From: Silurus meridionalis
Taxonomy: Eukaryota; Chordata; Actinopteri; Siluriformes; Siluridae
Length of the DNA: 64,000 nt
Assembly: GCF_014805685.1 (NCBI RefSeq)
Contig: NC_060890.1
Location: 14,628,500 to 14,692,499 of the forward strand
Reading direction: 5' to 3'
Position 1 is the first letter of the stretch. Each line of letters begins with the position of its first letter. The position numbers and the translations under genes were made by a program. The notes beneath the pieces were generated by a model. It worked only from the letters and a program-made list of their open reading frames with translations. It ran no database searches and was not told the DNA's origin. Positions 13,266-25,334 of the stretch are shown here, piece after piece.

Positions 13266-13308
<43 letters not shown>

Positions 13309-14078
13309 AACTGCAGTAGCACAGGCTCAGTGCAAACCTCTATTGTGTCTTTAACAAAAACAACAAAAATATTTTCAAAAGATTTTTGGAAAAAGGTTTA
13401 CAGTTATGTGTTTAAAAAAAAAGAAGAAATTGTGATGTCACCTAACTGTAAAAATGTTAATAATTGGTGTTTTTAATGTAAATATAATTCTTGTTTAAAT
13501 CTGTGTTCTATTCCAGAATTATTAACATGGTCACACGGCAGGGAGCGTCTTGGGCTAACACATTAGGATCAGTAGGTAAGACGTGTGAAGATGCACGAAA
13601 TGCATTTTTTAAGTAAGAAAATGACCATATATAACTTTCATAAGCACGCAGGGTAAGATGCATCACCAAGATCACCTCTTTCTTTCTTTCTGTTTTTTCA
13701 TTTTTTTTTAGCTCTGCTGTACAGTGTGTTTGGTGTAGCCATTGAAAAGGCCAGAGGAGCAGAAGACGACCTTAACACAGTAACTGCTGGCACATTAACA
13801 GGGATGATGTTTAAATCCACAGGTGAGTGAAAATCAACTTGATGTTTTCAATAGAAAAAACAGCATACGCAATAAGGGTTCTTTTTTATATTAATATTTA
13901 GCTATTTCAATTGTATGCATTCTCACTCTGTCCTCATTTGTGTTTTATCTATATCTTTGTATTAGGTGGACTAAAAGGAGTTGCCAGAGGAGGTCTTCTT
14001 GGATTAGCCCTATCGGGATTATATGCCCTTTACAACAACTGGGATCACCTCAAAGGCAGGACTCCTATGCATTATTGA
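10054..14078 (+). CDS. timm23: TIMM23, mitochondrial import inner membrane translocase subunit Tim23
   Basis: Tim23 is the channel-forming subunit of the TIM23 complex, which moves presequence proteins across or into the inner mitochondrial membrane. Coding exons are 10054-10153, 11024-11082, 11227-11320, 11407-11491, 13517-13575, 13712-13822 and 13966-14078. All have GT-AG junctions and the phases sum to 206 aa (human protein 209 aa). The N-terminal, intermembrane-space part is Gly/Ser-rich. It is followed by LTGVNPISPYLNVDPRYLIQ, then by the Tim17/22/23-family membrane core with FFTIGG, GLRLGLKET, NMVTRQGASWANTLGS and GLKGVARGGLLGLALSGLYALYNNW, where the Gly-rich helices sit. The protein ends at TPMHY. 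The start ATG is the first in frame and gives a family-like N-terminus. Intron 4 (11492-13516) contains a whole Tc1-like element. Confidence 0.96.
11626..13270 (-). mobile_element. Tc1-like transposon with ~280-bp inverted repeats (in timm23 intron 4)
   Basis: The outer ends are CAGTACAGACC at 11626 and its inverse ending at 13270. The inverted similarity continues inward for about 280 bases on each side (to about 11905 and from about 12995), far beyond a simple 20-30 bp TIR. A TA dinucleotide precedes the left end. The right end is followed directly by (TG)n, so the expected TA is lost. The transposase lies on the minus strand and is broken, so the copy is inactive. It is intronic and antisense to timm23. 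Confidence 0.92.
11915..12932 (-). pseudogene. Broken Tc1-like (DD34E) transposase
   Basis: The minus-strand frame 12932-12063 carries the N-terminal paired-type helix-turn-helix, the GRPR-type motif (KGRPRVTS), LWSDESKFEIFG with the first catalytic Asp, and FQQDNDPKHTS with the second. The frame then shifts. SPDLNPIE with the catalytic Glu is found in another frame near 11985-12010 and is soon followed by a TAG. The first ~35 codons at the 12932 end also look altered. Frameshift plus stop make it non-functional. Confidence 0.88.
13269..13307. repeat. (TG)n microsatellite abutting a transposon end
   Basis: About 19 TG units start at the last bases of the Tc1-like right end and occupy the place of its target-site TA. 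Confidence 0.95.
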
Positions 14079-14375
14079 AGAGGACCTTAAAACCAAACTG
14101 TGGACATTTTTACTCTAAACTTACCCTTATCCTCTTTTGTTCTATGGCCAAATGTTTGGCATCCTTGGACCACCATATTTATTACAGGCTTCACTGAAGG
14201 AGTATGATACCTTGTGTGAGGTGTATAATCAAAAAGAAAGATTCAGCCGAGTAAAATTTACTCAAAACATATGAAATACATGCATATGTATGTGTTGTAC
14301 TGCAGGCCATCTCTAGGCTGACTGATTATAATGGATTAAATGTGTTGTTCAAAAGTTAGGACTTAAAATAAATAA

Positions 14376-14451
<76 letters not shown>

Positions 14452-15581
14452 AAAGGTATGGCTTTTTTACCCTTTTGACAGATTTCACCATGCCACTGAG
14501 ATTACAGTACCCAATATCAGACTTGTAGAATGATGACAGAAGAGTGGAGTGTGTGTGCAGTAGATGGAAATGGTCTTCAACACTGTATACTCTAAATAAA
14601 ACAATTTCTCCTGTTACGGTTACTGAAACCCACACTGTTTAAAATTCTCTTGAGATTTCACCCACATCTCAGCTATATTCTCTTGTTAAAATTTTCTAGT
14701 TAAAATGTTATTTTAATAGTGTATAACATTCCTGCATATTTAACATAACCTTCCAAGTATTAAATTCAAAATTAATAAGATGTTAAAAATATTAACAAGC
14801 TATCTGTATTTGAGAAATATTTCTGGTCCTGAAAATCTCCAAAGCAATACAGAATTTGTTTTCTGATATGACATCTAGCTACTTATCAGATAATGTAAAT
14901 CAACTGAGATAAAGTAAAAGGTTGTGGAGGTTTTAGTTATTTGTGAAATAGCAGAAATTTTTAAAAACAACATGTATATAGTGCTTTCAATGTAATGCCA
15001 TCTCATCCAGGGTAAACAGATAACAAGATGAATAAATTGCTATTTATATACACTATTAATTATGTTACTGGTTATCTGTAGGAAAATTGAAGCTTCTATT
15101 TTGGCAAAGAAATAACATTTTATTTTTAAAAAGATCCCAAAAAATGTTTTTTCACCCCACATAATCGGCCTAAAACCTACCTTTGGTCTGAGAAGTTTTC
15201 AGGCCTGTCAGTATTAAAAAAAAATCATTAAAAATCTTTCATTGAGAAAAGAGGTAATTACCAGTTTATTACTTGATTTGTATTGTATTACATTTTTAAA
15301 AAGACAGAAAGTGGCAGCTCAAATGCCCTTAAATAAAGCTAGTATAAGGACATCATAGCTGCAAAGTCATGTAAGTAATGCACTGAATGACCCACACTGC
15401 AGCTAAAACTGACTGCTAACATCAGTGGCAAACTGAATGCTCTCCTAGAGCTCTGTTCTGTGCAGTGCAGATGGATGATTTAATGGGTGGCTCTGAGCAC
15501 ATGCCAGGTGCAGGTATTATGGTCACTCTACAACTGTCCAACCCTTCCAGTTTGACTTGGTTCACATTAAAGTCACAGAGA
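14079..15581. other. timm23 3' UTR and intergenic spacer
   Basis: Downstream of the timm23 stop the sequence is AT-rich. AATAAA-type signals at about 14366-14380 merge with an (AT)n array at 14380-14445. No further exon was supported up to the protease stop codon at 15582. Confidence 0.5.
14365..14445. repeat. (AAAT)n/(AT)n microsatellite
   Basis: A few AAAT units run into about 32 TA units. Overlaps the likely timm23 polyadenylation region. Confidence 0.95.
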
Positions 15582-17034
15582 TCAGTGGAAAAAGAAGTCC
15601 CTGATGCGAGTGGCTTCAATCCAGGGGATGTAAGCAGCAGTCCGAGTAAAAACGCTGGGCTTATTTTCCACTGTACAGCCGATAGGACCGAAGCTCACTA
15701 TGCCTCGCACCTCCCAGCGATCCTCGCCTACTTGACACATTAGCGGACCACCTGAATCTCCCTGGATGGAGAAAGCACTTTTTAAAATAATTTTAATATT
15801 ATTATTTGCTTTTACTGTTTTCCCTAAAAAGTTTTCACTTACGCTTTAAGCTAAAGCTTTTTCCACCTTCAATATGAAATTACAGTTATGAAGCATAAGT
15901 GAAGAAGAATTAGGAACGTTTTAGGGAAAATAGTTAAAACAAATAATATTATTATAATTATTTATCTTTGAATTGACATGATTTAAATATAATTTTATAA
16001 TTTGGATACATCTCAAACTTTCCATTTTAACAATATTAAAATTGTATTTGTAAAAGATTTTTTATATCCCTCAAGTACAAATAAGATTTTACGATTGTAC
16101 TATATTATTGACCTCCTTATTTTTCAGAATATGTATAAATAAGTAAACCTTTTTTAATGTTCAAGTAAGCACCAAAGTTATTAATTAATTTAATATTTCA
16201 TTAGAAAGTTTAATTTTAATAACACCATAAGCTCCCCAAAATATCTTTATCCCTTTACCTGGCAGGCAGCAGGGGGTCCTTCTGTGTCTCTAAAGCCAGC
16301 GCAGATCATGGACTCCCTCACACGCTCTCCCCAAAACGTCTTCTGTCGGCATGTTTTGTGGTCAATGATGGGCAGACGGGCCTGGTTTAGTGACTCAGCC
16401 AGTGACACATTATCTTTCCCACCTGAGATTCATAAAAGTCACCACATCATGATATATATGTGCATTTATGGCCTGTGTTAAATACTTAAACTTTTTCCTT
16501 GCTGATTTCCTTGATTTCCTTCCTTTAATATTTTGGTGGCAGCAAATGAGAGTTCAGGTACCTCGTGTATCGCCCCAGCCGGTCACCCAGCAGAAATGTC
16601 CAGGTGTTAGGTTGGTCTGCTTACGCGGTAGGCAGGCGTAGCGGATAAAGTTGCTGGACAGGATGTCCGTGCCTGCTTTAACCAAGGCTATGTCATAATC
16701 CAGTTCACTGTGCAATGGGTAGCGAAAATGTTCATGTGTGTAGATTCTCTTCACAGGGAAAATACGCTCGGCAGCTTCAGATTTCTTCAGCCGGTGCTTC
16801 CCCAAAACGATACGCCAATTGCCTGCTTCTTCAGCTTTACCCCTAAGGTTAAAAACAGATCTTGTCTTTGATTAGGTAAAGGCTATTAAAATAGTATATT
16901 AGATGGGGCCTTCAGATCAACTTAGATTACTATAACTTCTATCTGGATAAAGTTTTTGAATTGAATTTCTATTCGAACATGTTCACTGACTATATAGTAT
17001 TAGTATCGTCTTCATTTTCAGACTTATAGTATAT

Positions 17035-17120
<86 letters not shown>

Positions 17121-17124
17121 ATAT

Positions 17125-17205
<81 letters not shown>

Positions 17206-17922
17206 TTTAAGTTTCATATCTTTGTATTGATCCCCACTGTAGTGGCCTGTTACTCTTTTTCATGTAATTGCTATGCGTTTTAAAACACAAATTCATACTT
17301 CTGGAAGCAGTGGGCTGCAGTCAGCACCCAGTTTTTGTGAATCAGGGTCCCACCACACACATGGACATAGTGTTTGCTGCCTCTAGGCCGAACCTATAGG
17401 GTGTGACAGATTGTAAAAAGCTGACATTACAGTCTTATGTAAATCGCATGTCTTAATGATTTTTTTTATCTCTTAAAAGCCACTTACCTGCAGTGAGACC
17501 TGCCATGGCCATGAATGGGGTCTGGCCTCATTGCCTGAAACAATGCGTTCTGTGGTGTGTGGTTTGAAGTGAGCCAGGCCACAATCCTTGGGCCAGTCTG
17601 TAGATACAAAATAACAACTCCTAATTTTAACCAAACTGCATTTAAAGGGTAATTACACAATGCCAGGCCATACATATGATATACAAAAAAGGGATAAAGC
17701 GCTTTCTGATACACACTTTAATAAACTTGATTATGTTTTTGTATTATTTCAAAGTGGTATACATTTTTATGTCATAACCTAGCCTGATAGCTCACCCAAG
17801 TGGAGGATTTTGTGTTGCTGGAGGCGACTTGGGGTGAAAACATGGGCGTAAGCTGTCTCCAGTGTAAGACCCATCAAAACCAGCAGCACAAATTGTACCA
17901 AAAAGCTCCTCTCTGCCATCAT
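15582..17922 (-). CDS. Secreted S1-family serine protease (chymotrypsin/elastase-like)
   Basis: Six minus-strand exons: 17796-17922, 17488-17597, 17299-17393, 16562-16842, 16259-16422, 15582-15761, giving 318 aa. The start [10 protein letters not shown] opens a signal peptide ([16 protein letters not shown]). A short propeptide with a lone Cys (WPKDCG) follows, then an activation site R60|IVSG. The trypsin fold has the triad H107 (TAAHC), D161 (DIAL) and S262 (GDSGGP). The C-terminal helix ends [14 protein letters not shown]. Position 189 (chymotrypsin numbering) is Ala and 226 looks like Ser, so the S1 pocket is not trypsin-like. The lone propeptide Cys suggests a disulfide that keeps the propeptide attached, as in chymotrypsin and elastases. 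Of the two adjacent ATGs the first is used here. The fish orthologue name is uncertain, so no symbol is given. Confidence 0.9.
17029..17205. repeat. Two long (AT)n arrays with palindromic centre
   Basis: About 170 bases of AT dinucleotides in intron 3 of the protease gene. They are split near 17115-17130 by a short palindrome (TTGTATATACAA) that also flanks the left array. The arrangement suggests repeated expansion of one palindromic unit. Confidence 0.95.
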
Positions 17923-18900
17923 CCACAGTTAAATAAACAGAGCCATTGGTCTGAAGGATCACCATTTATACCATACTAATGGCAGAGGCTGCACATTGTG
18001 CTGGTCCCACCTCTCTGTACCTGGACAAAAAGACTCTACAATACACCTCCACACTAGATTGTTCTGGTGAGGCAGAAAGGGCTTTTGTCGCTGCCTGACA
18101 CCCAGCATAGCATAAGAGTTCCATCAGCACTTTCACAAAACGATACTAAATCACTACAGAGCAAAATGTAGAATACTCTGTGTTCTCTTGCCAGCCACAC
18201 TATACCATTGGATCAGAAGATCTGGTGATTTCCAGACAATCATATGACATTCTAACAAAAAGCCAAGTCAGGAACCTAATCTCACATGCCTAGTCCTCTT
18301 ACAAAGTTTCTGTACAATGGTAGAGAAGACAGGTCAATATATTCTATATTCAATATATTGATGGTTCTTCAACATGCAAGTTAAAAACAAGATTTACAAT
18401 TGCAAGCCTTTTGGGTAATTAGTTGAGATTACTGTATAAGACATTTAATATTATATATTATATAATACATATTAAATACATTATATTTAAGATTAAATAT
18501 TCACTAAACTTCATTTTTATTATAATATTATAGGGTGCTATGTCTGGGAAAACAAGATACTATAATTACCAGGGACAGATGTATCTAAAGTCGTATCTAG
18601 ATGTTTCTACCTTCTATAAAAGCAGTAATAAGAAAGGTTTCTGTGGAATGTAGTCTTATTTTTCTGTGCAATAAAATAGTTTATTGTTGTATATAGCTGC
18701 ATTCCTACTTGCAAAGTGGTGGCATAGTTTTAAGTCCTAAAAAATCATTCCAGTGACAAAATGTGAAATAATTCTAAATTATCATTATATACTGTATACA
18801 TTACTGTATAGAACAATCATAAAACACGTGCACTACATGTGAAAAATCCATGTGGAAAATATGTGAAACCTCAAAAAAAAAAAAACGTATGTTAAATTCG

Positions 18901-18927
18901 TGTGTGTGTGTGTGTGTGTGTGTGTGT
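18901..18927. repeat. (TG)n microsatellite
   Basis: Thirteen TG units. Minus-strand frames through it read poly-His/Thr and are not genes. Confidence 0.93.
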
Positions 18928-19279
18928 TTAAAAAGCGATGATTTAATGACGAGCTGCCTCTCGTGTTTGACCAGCAGATGGCATAATATGAATAAAATTG
19001 AGGTCAAAATTACGGTGCAGAGTATGCAGTTATATTTTCCTTTTATTTTATTTTCCTTTTAAATAACAGGAAAAGCACCCCCAGAGGTCAGTCGTGTATA
19101 TCCTCGGGCTTACAAATGTTATTTATGATGATAAAAATAATGACGGACGTTTATTGCTGTATTTGTTATATGATGTGATAAGCCGATTGATTGGTCAAGC
19201 CAAATGATTGGTGTTAGGAAATTGAAAAACAAAATTACTTCCTAATTTGAATGGCAATTCAAAAGCATCATTGTTCAAA

Positions 19280-19400
19280 TAAATCCAATTCATTCATTCA
19301 TCCACCTCCAGTAAGCACTTAAGCACAATAAGTTCCTAGGATAGGGTTGTGGTGGGCTGGAGCCTATCAGGGCAATAATGCACACATATAAGTAGTAATA
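19280..19400. repeat. Fragment of an interspersed fish repeat
   Basis: Sequence around CATTCATTCATCCA and GGCTGGAGCCTATCAGGG resembles a dispersed repeat common in teleost intergenic DNA. A related, more decayed piece lies at about 58255-58420. The class was not resolved. Confidence 0.35.
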
Positions 19401-21431
19401 TGCTTTTTTTCCTTGCTCATTCACCCATAGAGAGCAATCAATCTATCAATCTACCTGTAGTTTTTAGGGAGATGGGAAACCTGTAAGGAAATTGAAAGAA
19501 TATTTGAAATGTGTAACCTTAACACAAAACAGGATTCTGAAGTTGTAAGACATTAGTGCTACCTGCAGTTTAAGGTAAATGAGAAAAGGAAATGTTTCTG
19601 AATTATTTAACACAATGTAAATGTAACTAGTCTGAGTTGTCTAACATGATTAATGTTAGAATGGTTGGACTGTATTTGCATCATGGGATCCAGATTTAAC
19701 TGAAAGTGGATGCTTTGAAAAACCATGATGTAGAGCTTTGGTTCATGCTATGATTATGCTTTGACTGAAGCATACGTTTTATAAACTACACTGTCTTTAT
19801 ATAATGTTGTACTATTGATATTAATGGTTTATAATAGTATTTGGATAGATTGTTATCTAACACTACTGAACTGGCCGAGTTGTTGTTCTTGTGTTTACCC
19901 TAAACAGTAAAAACTGAGACAGAAAACACAACACAAATCAGTGAGACAAGGTGCTCGAGTACTGTCAATACCAGAGAATGTGCCTGATCATCCAATAGCT
20001 TAAAATGCTAATGAAAAGACAATGAAATGTCCAGATAATTTTTTTAACCAGAACAACATTCACCAAGTTTAAAAGGATCCTCGTCAGGTTTCTCTTTTTC
20101 GCTTTAATATTTTAGCCAAAAACAAAATGTAATTAAAATTTTAAAAGTAAACACAAGCACATCTGCTTTCATATGTCATGCCACATCACCTTGTATTTCA
20201 TGTATTCTAAACAAGAGAAAAATCAGATTGTAGGATTCAAACAATTTATTGTTGCAATTATTCAGACAAAAGCTTTTGTTAACATATATTAAGATCATTT
20301 TTATTAAACTTTTTACATTACTTTATTATGATTATTGACAGTGAATCACAATGCTGTGGTCCAAAGAAAGATATGATTTGCTTTGGGCAAAGAATAAAGC
20401 TATAAGTGCACTCTGAGATTTCACCAGAGTTGGCAAGATACACATACACACATTATACACAAAAGCATCCTCATTAATGACCTGTTACAGCTTTACACAT
20501 TTCTATTTTTAAATGAACCATGTTCCATTCAAATATTAATGCTTTGCTAACACTTTCCTTGAATCTGGATATTCCTATGGAAAATAAATAGTAAGGAGAC
20601 TCACTAAATGGTTTAATTGTTTAAGTGCAATACTGACTAATTGAATGTTGATGTATGTGTGTTTTACAAAATAAATCATATTAACACTTTAAATATCTTC
20701 AGAGCTTAGTTTAATTAGGTTGCACATTAGTTTTAAGAGAAACAACCTAGTTAACATTTGGACATGGTTTTCAGAATTTGTTTTTCTAAATAAGAGAACT
20801 ATAAATTAAGGTTTAATAAGGTTTTCATAAAAAAATATATAATATTTGGTTTCCTAACAGTATGTATGTAACACTACCACCATTATCTTACATCTTACCA
20901 ATACAACCTTATTTATGGTTTAAAACGATGCATGTATGCAGTTTAAATGTATATCCGCTAGCAGTTATCATGTAAAGCATAATAGATGTAATCATATTTA
21001 TAATCATAATCTGTAGGTTACAATATTTAAAGTGAGTAGGTATTAACTGTGAACTCAATCTCCTCTATGATAATATCATCTATGTGTTTATTAAAGGGCT
21101 TTTTTAATTTTATTTACAAGATTGTGACCTAGCCAATTGCCCCAAGAAGTTATCCATTTTCCCCCAAATACATTGATCAGGTCTAAATTTACTCAGGTAT
21201 AATGTACATGTATGCTAGTTTCAAGTATTGCCATAAAGATGTTCCTGAGTGGAAATGTCCCAAATCTTGCCTTTAATAGTTATGAAAGTAATAACTGATA
21301 AATAAACTGGCACTTTAAGGGATGAACAGACGAATACCCTGTCAGGTGCTTAATCTTTCATATTAATTAAAAAAGTGCGAAGTATCAAAGGCAGTTTACA
21401 TGCTCTTACACTTACAATTTCATTGAACTCC

Positions 21432-22802
21432 TTAGTCATCTACAGCAGTAGAATGCGAGCAGCAAGCTGGACCACAAAGTAATCGTACTACTCTTTCACC
21501 CTTCCTCTCCCGATTGTTTTGTTGGATTGAGGCACCATTATTCTCTGTAGCTGTTTTCTTCTGAGCAGCAGCAGCTGCTGTTTCTTTGATCTGAAGCTCT
21601 AGATGATGTTGAATGGCCAGGCCAAGCTCCTCTGGGTCTACAGCTGCCCCATAAACCTCCCATGTCATTCCCTCTGCATCCCACTCTACTTCCTTTATCG
21701 AGATCCTGGTTTCCACATCCTCTCCATCTGGACATGTGTCTAAACCTGGACAAAATGTCATACTGATCTCAGGGAAAGCATTAGAGAGAGGAGAAATAAG
21801 GGAATCTGTAGATATGGTTTGCACACCAATTTCTCTGAAGTCCTTTTGATATGTCATGTTGCAGGCATCTCTTACAGTTCGATGACCAACCCCAGACTGT
21901 CTACTTTGTTCTTGTCTGAAAGTAGAATTGTTCTTTTCACACGCTTCAGCTCCATAGCAGTGACCTGCAGCACGATTGTTTAGTCCTGTCTCGCTGACAG
22001 AGGACACTAGAGGTGGAAAACCATTCCAAGGTAACCTTTCATGTAAACAAGAACTTCCTGTACAGGATAGTGGATTTAATAAATGTCCAGAACAGGGCAC
22101 AACATGACAAGTGTTTTTGAAGGATCTAGTATTCGGTGCATTATGAACACATGCAGACCTGCATGCTGGTAAATGGTGGCTTTCACCTTTAAAGGGACTC
22201 TGCATACAAAATCTTTCATCTATCCCTTGTTGTGCAAGGCTGTGTGCATTCCTAAGGCAGAGCCTGGTGCCTAGAGCAGGAGACAACATCCCACAAACCA
22301 TTTTATTACAAACTTTCAGTTTTTCCTCTGCATGGCACTGGCAACATGACCCCCTGCCCTCTAAATAGCCCATCCTCAAATCCCTGTGCATTAACGGGGA
22401 ACATGGTGCACACCTTTCAGCATTGTATACCTGCTTAGAGTTCTCAGTGATGCTCCAGGGCCTTGTGGCTCTTTCACGAAACATAACAGTCTCTGGAGTG
22501 GTGGTAACACCACCTATAGAGATACTATGTTCCTCAAACTCCAAAGGAGAAGGCTTGCCTGTTATAGAACCTCCTCTATTGGCAGGCCTCTGAGTGTAGC
22601 CTGTATTGGTGACACTTTTACAGAGATGTTGCCTGCACCAGGGTAGCTCCATTCGCTGAGCAGGACTGTCAACCATATCATAGGAACTCTTGGATAAAGA
22701 AATAATTGGTCGCTCATCATCAATCTCCATCTCTGCTTGGGCAAAACCAAGATATTCGCTAGAGGTGTAGAGTCCAGATTCAGAGTGTTTTTCCTGTGCC
22801 AT
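21432..22802 (-). CDS. gprin2: GPRIN2-like, G protein-regulated inducer of neurite outgrowth
   Basis: A single uninterrupted 456-aa frame. GPRIN proteins bind activated Go/Gi-family alpha subunits at the neuronal membrane and promote neurite outgrowth. The first ~320 residues are low-similarity and disordered-looking. The C-terminal part holds the conserved GRIN block: GVQTISTDSL, an acidic link, then ISIKEVEWDAEGMTWEVYGA and DPEELGLAIQHHLELQIKE. It finishes with VVRLLCGPACCSHS, whose Cys cluster is a plausible palmitoylation site. Human GPRIN2 is also encoded by one coding exon, is 458 aa long and lies beside SYT15, as here (syt15 starts about 5.6 kb away). GPRIN3 is the main alternative; length and neighbour favour GPRIN2. 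ATG at 22802 is the first in frame; a 5' non-coding exon probably lies further right. Confidence 0.86.
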   Translation of the reverse strand: MAQEKHSESGLYTSSEYLGFAQAEMEIDDERPIISLSKSSYDMVDSPAQRMELPWCRQHLCKSVTNTGYTQRPANRGGSITGKPSPLEFEEHSISIGGVTTTPETVMFRERATRPWSITENSKQVYNAERCAPCSPLMHRDLRMGYLEGRGSCCQCHAEEKLKVCNKMVCGMLSPALGTRLCLRNAHSLAQQGIDERFCMQSPFKGESHHLPACRSACVHNAPNTRSFKNTCHVVPCSGHLLNPLSCTGSSCLHERLPWNGFPPLVSSVSETGLNNRAAGHCYGAEACEKNNSTFRQEQSRQSGVGHRTVRDACNMTYQKDFREIGVQTISTDSLISPLSNAFPEISMTFCPGLDTCPDGEDVETRISIKEVEWDAEGMTWEVYGAAVDPEELGLAIQHHLELQIKETAAAAAQKKTATENNGASIQQNNRERKGERVVRLLCGPACCSHSTAVDD

Positions 22803-23343
22803 ATAGAAAAACCTATTGGAAAGAAAGGTTTGTTAATTTAAAGCAATACCAGTTCATTTATTCACCTTCAGACAGCCAACATAAACTGTTTGAATTTACC
22901 CCAGTATGGGACTCCAGTCCATCACAGGGGACCAGTGAACAGTTTAAACAAGTAAATACTTTTCTTTAACTCATACTGTGCATGTAATTTGTGTATTGGT
23001 ATTTGGAACTATATGCTCTTTAGGTTTTTTTTTATTTATTTTTTTTTTTATACCACAAATATAAAAAGAAATGTGTATAAAATTAGACACACACTTACTA
23101 ACTGATCAGATTACAGTAGGCTAAGAACAAGCTGAGCTTTAGGAGTGGGCACAGCTGAGAGTGGGGAGATCAGGTCACCTCTTCAGGCTGAAGGAATTAA
23201 AAATCAAGTAACTAAAAGAGGAAGCAATTACAGCTAAAGGAAGATCACCCTCACGCTCAAGATTCACACTATTTATACACATACAGATTACGTAGACTTG
23301 ATGTGTTTATATTGCAGTTCAGTCACTTGATCACAACTGTGAG

Positions 23344-23345
<2 letters not shown>

Positions 23346-23392
<47 letters not shown>
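23346..23392. repeat. (AC)n microsatellite
   Basis: About 23 uninterrupted AC units. Confidence 0.96.
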
Positions 23393-23394
<2 letters not shown>

Positions 23395-25257
23395 AAATAT
23401 TTGGACAAGCTGTTTTTATACAAGCTGTCATAATACAATTATTGTTTCACTAGTCACTTCACCAGTGCAATATTAACTTTATTGTAGCACTGTGAGTCTG
23501 GAAACATTCTTATGAATTTAGTGTTCAAGGTTACAGCACATAATGCCATATCGTCACACAACTTCAGAGTTTGTTCATTTATTTTCCTTTCAATGTTTCT
23601 ACTGGAGGTTGCAGTGACAACAGTAATAAAAGATTTGATCAGATCAGATCAGATCAGACCAGACCTCTTTTTCCCCAGTAACTTATTGCGTGCTCCCAAG
23701 GGATACGCACATAGAGAGTAGACTACGAGCTACAATCTTTCCAGCATGTCTTGAGTCTTACTGAAAATTTTAACTACTCACAAATATTTATTTCTCCAAC
23801 TTATTAAGCATTATAAGTGAAATGATATCAAACTACAGATTCCCCCCAAAAGTATTATACATTGAAATAAACTAACATCAGTATCTACATTATTTTATGA
23901 ACAGAAAACATAATGCATTATGTTCTCAATATGCATGTAAATATAACTACACATTATCAACTATACAGAGATTGACCAAGCATGAAAAAATAAACAAGCC
24001 TGATATATATGACATGCAATAAATACATTTACTGTATAATGCATTATAAATATTGAATTCATATTGATGTGTGAATTACTATGATTTTAATGAGTGAAAT
24101 GCTTATTGGCAAGACACTCAGGCACATGCTTGTAATCATTAACCACAAATTATGTGGACCAAAATGAACCAATTTGTTATAATTTGTAGTAAATACGTGT
24201 GTATGTTCATAAACAATATTTGCGGTTTATTAAAAGGGTGAGACTTAAACATCGGATGACTTGATATGTCAGGTCAAAAAATTATTTTGTAAACATAAAT
24301 GCTAGCAATATGACTGAAACCCAGTAATACGTGTGCTGACACCCTTGGGCCACTTCCAAGGCCATTGTGGAAAGACGTAACTGTTTTCCTTTAGCTAGAT
24401 CCAAAAACAACCCGGTTCTATGTTTTATATCAATTCACTACATACCTGAATCATTAAACATATCCTTTTTCTGACTCCTAAAGCATAAACCTGTCCTCTT
24501 AAATACAGTCTGAGCACAAAAAACACACATATTAAGGAAAAACAGGAAGGTTTCCTCCTCCCACCATTATTGTTTCTTTGCATACACTCCTTACTTTCCT
24601 TTACTTACTGTCAAGTCACCCTCCAGTCTGTATTCCCATCTGGTAGAGAAACCCTTGCACAGGTAACTCCACATCCACTCATCTGTCTCACACACAGACA
24701 CTTCACATATACACACCTCCCACATTCCCCGGTCTAGTCGTCTAGAAAGCTTTCACCTCAGTCCCTCTTTTTCCTCCTCCTTTCTCTTCTCCTCCTGCGT
24801 GCTCTTGAAGAAGCGTATGAAACGTAGCAAGTGAGTGTAGTGTTGGATTATTGCCTTCTGTCATCTGATTACAAACCACAGGCTCTGTCTGTGAGAGACA
24901 AATCCTCAGTGGAGGGAGGAGGGTTCGAGGTGGGGACGAGAGTGTGGTGTTCTCGGTGAGGATGGTGGTGGGAGGTCACACTGGAGAAAGTGGAGTGATA
25001 CAGGAATTTTGTCTGCAATCATGATCCTTCAGCTCGTTGACCCTTTCCTTACTTATTTACTAAAGCCAATAAAAAAGATACATACTGTGGATTAGTAGTG
25101 CAATGTCTTTTTTATGTGCTTTACTTACTTTACTCCCCTTTTTTCACTCCATACTTTATTTTTGCAATTTTTTTTGTTCCTTTCTCACATACCATCCACA
25201 CACATGCACCCAGTCTCTGTCTCTTACTCATCCAGTTTTCAGCCAATCTTTCTTCTG

Positions 25258-25334
25258 GTTGCTATAGAAACAGCCATGCTCAATGGGAGCCCAATGAATT
25301 TTCATCATGACATTTTTAAGGTTGCCGTGGGAAC
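25258..25334. promoter_or_regulatory. Pair of X-box-like (RFX-type) motifs
   Basis: GTTGCTATAGAAAC (25258-25271) and GTTGCCGTGGGAAC (25321-25334) each match the imperfect inverted half-site pattern of RFX X-boxes. They lie 49 bases apart, about 2.5 kb upstream of the gprin2 start codon. Function is inference. Confidence 0.35.

Larger units (their letters stand above)
17923..21431. other. Intergenic spacer between the protease and gprin2 genes
   Basis: No exon could be supported. It contains a (TG)n run at 18901-18927 and a fragment of an interspersed repeat at about 19280-19400. The rest is AT-rich unique-looking sequence. The 3' UTR of gprin2 should occupy the right end. Confidence 0.5.

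Noticed and set aside
17484..17714. 76-codon minus-strand frame over protease exon 2
   Set aside because: It is a shadow; the true frame reads [21 protein letters not shown], the protease activation site.
22562..22750. Overlapping frames within gprin2 (also 21538-21753)
   Set aside because: Shadows of the single long gprin2 frame.
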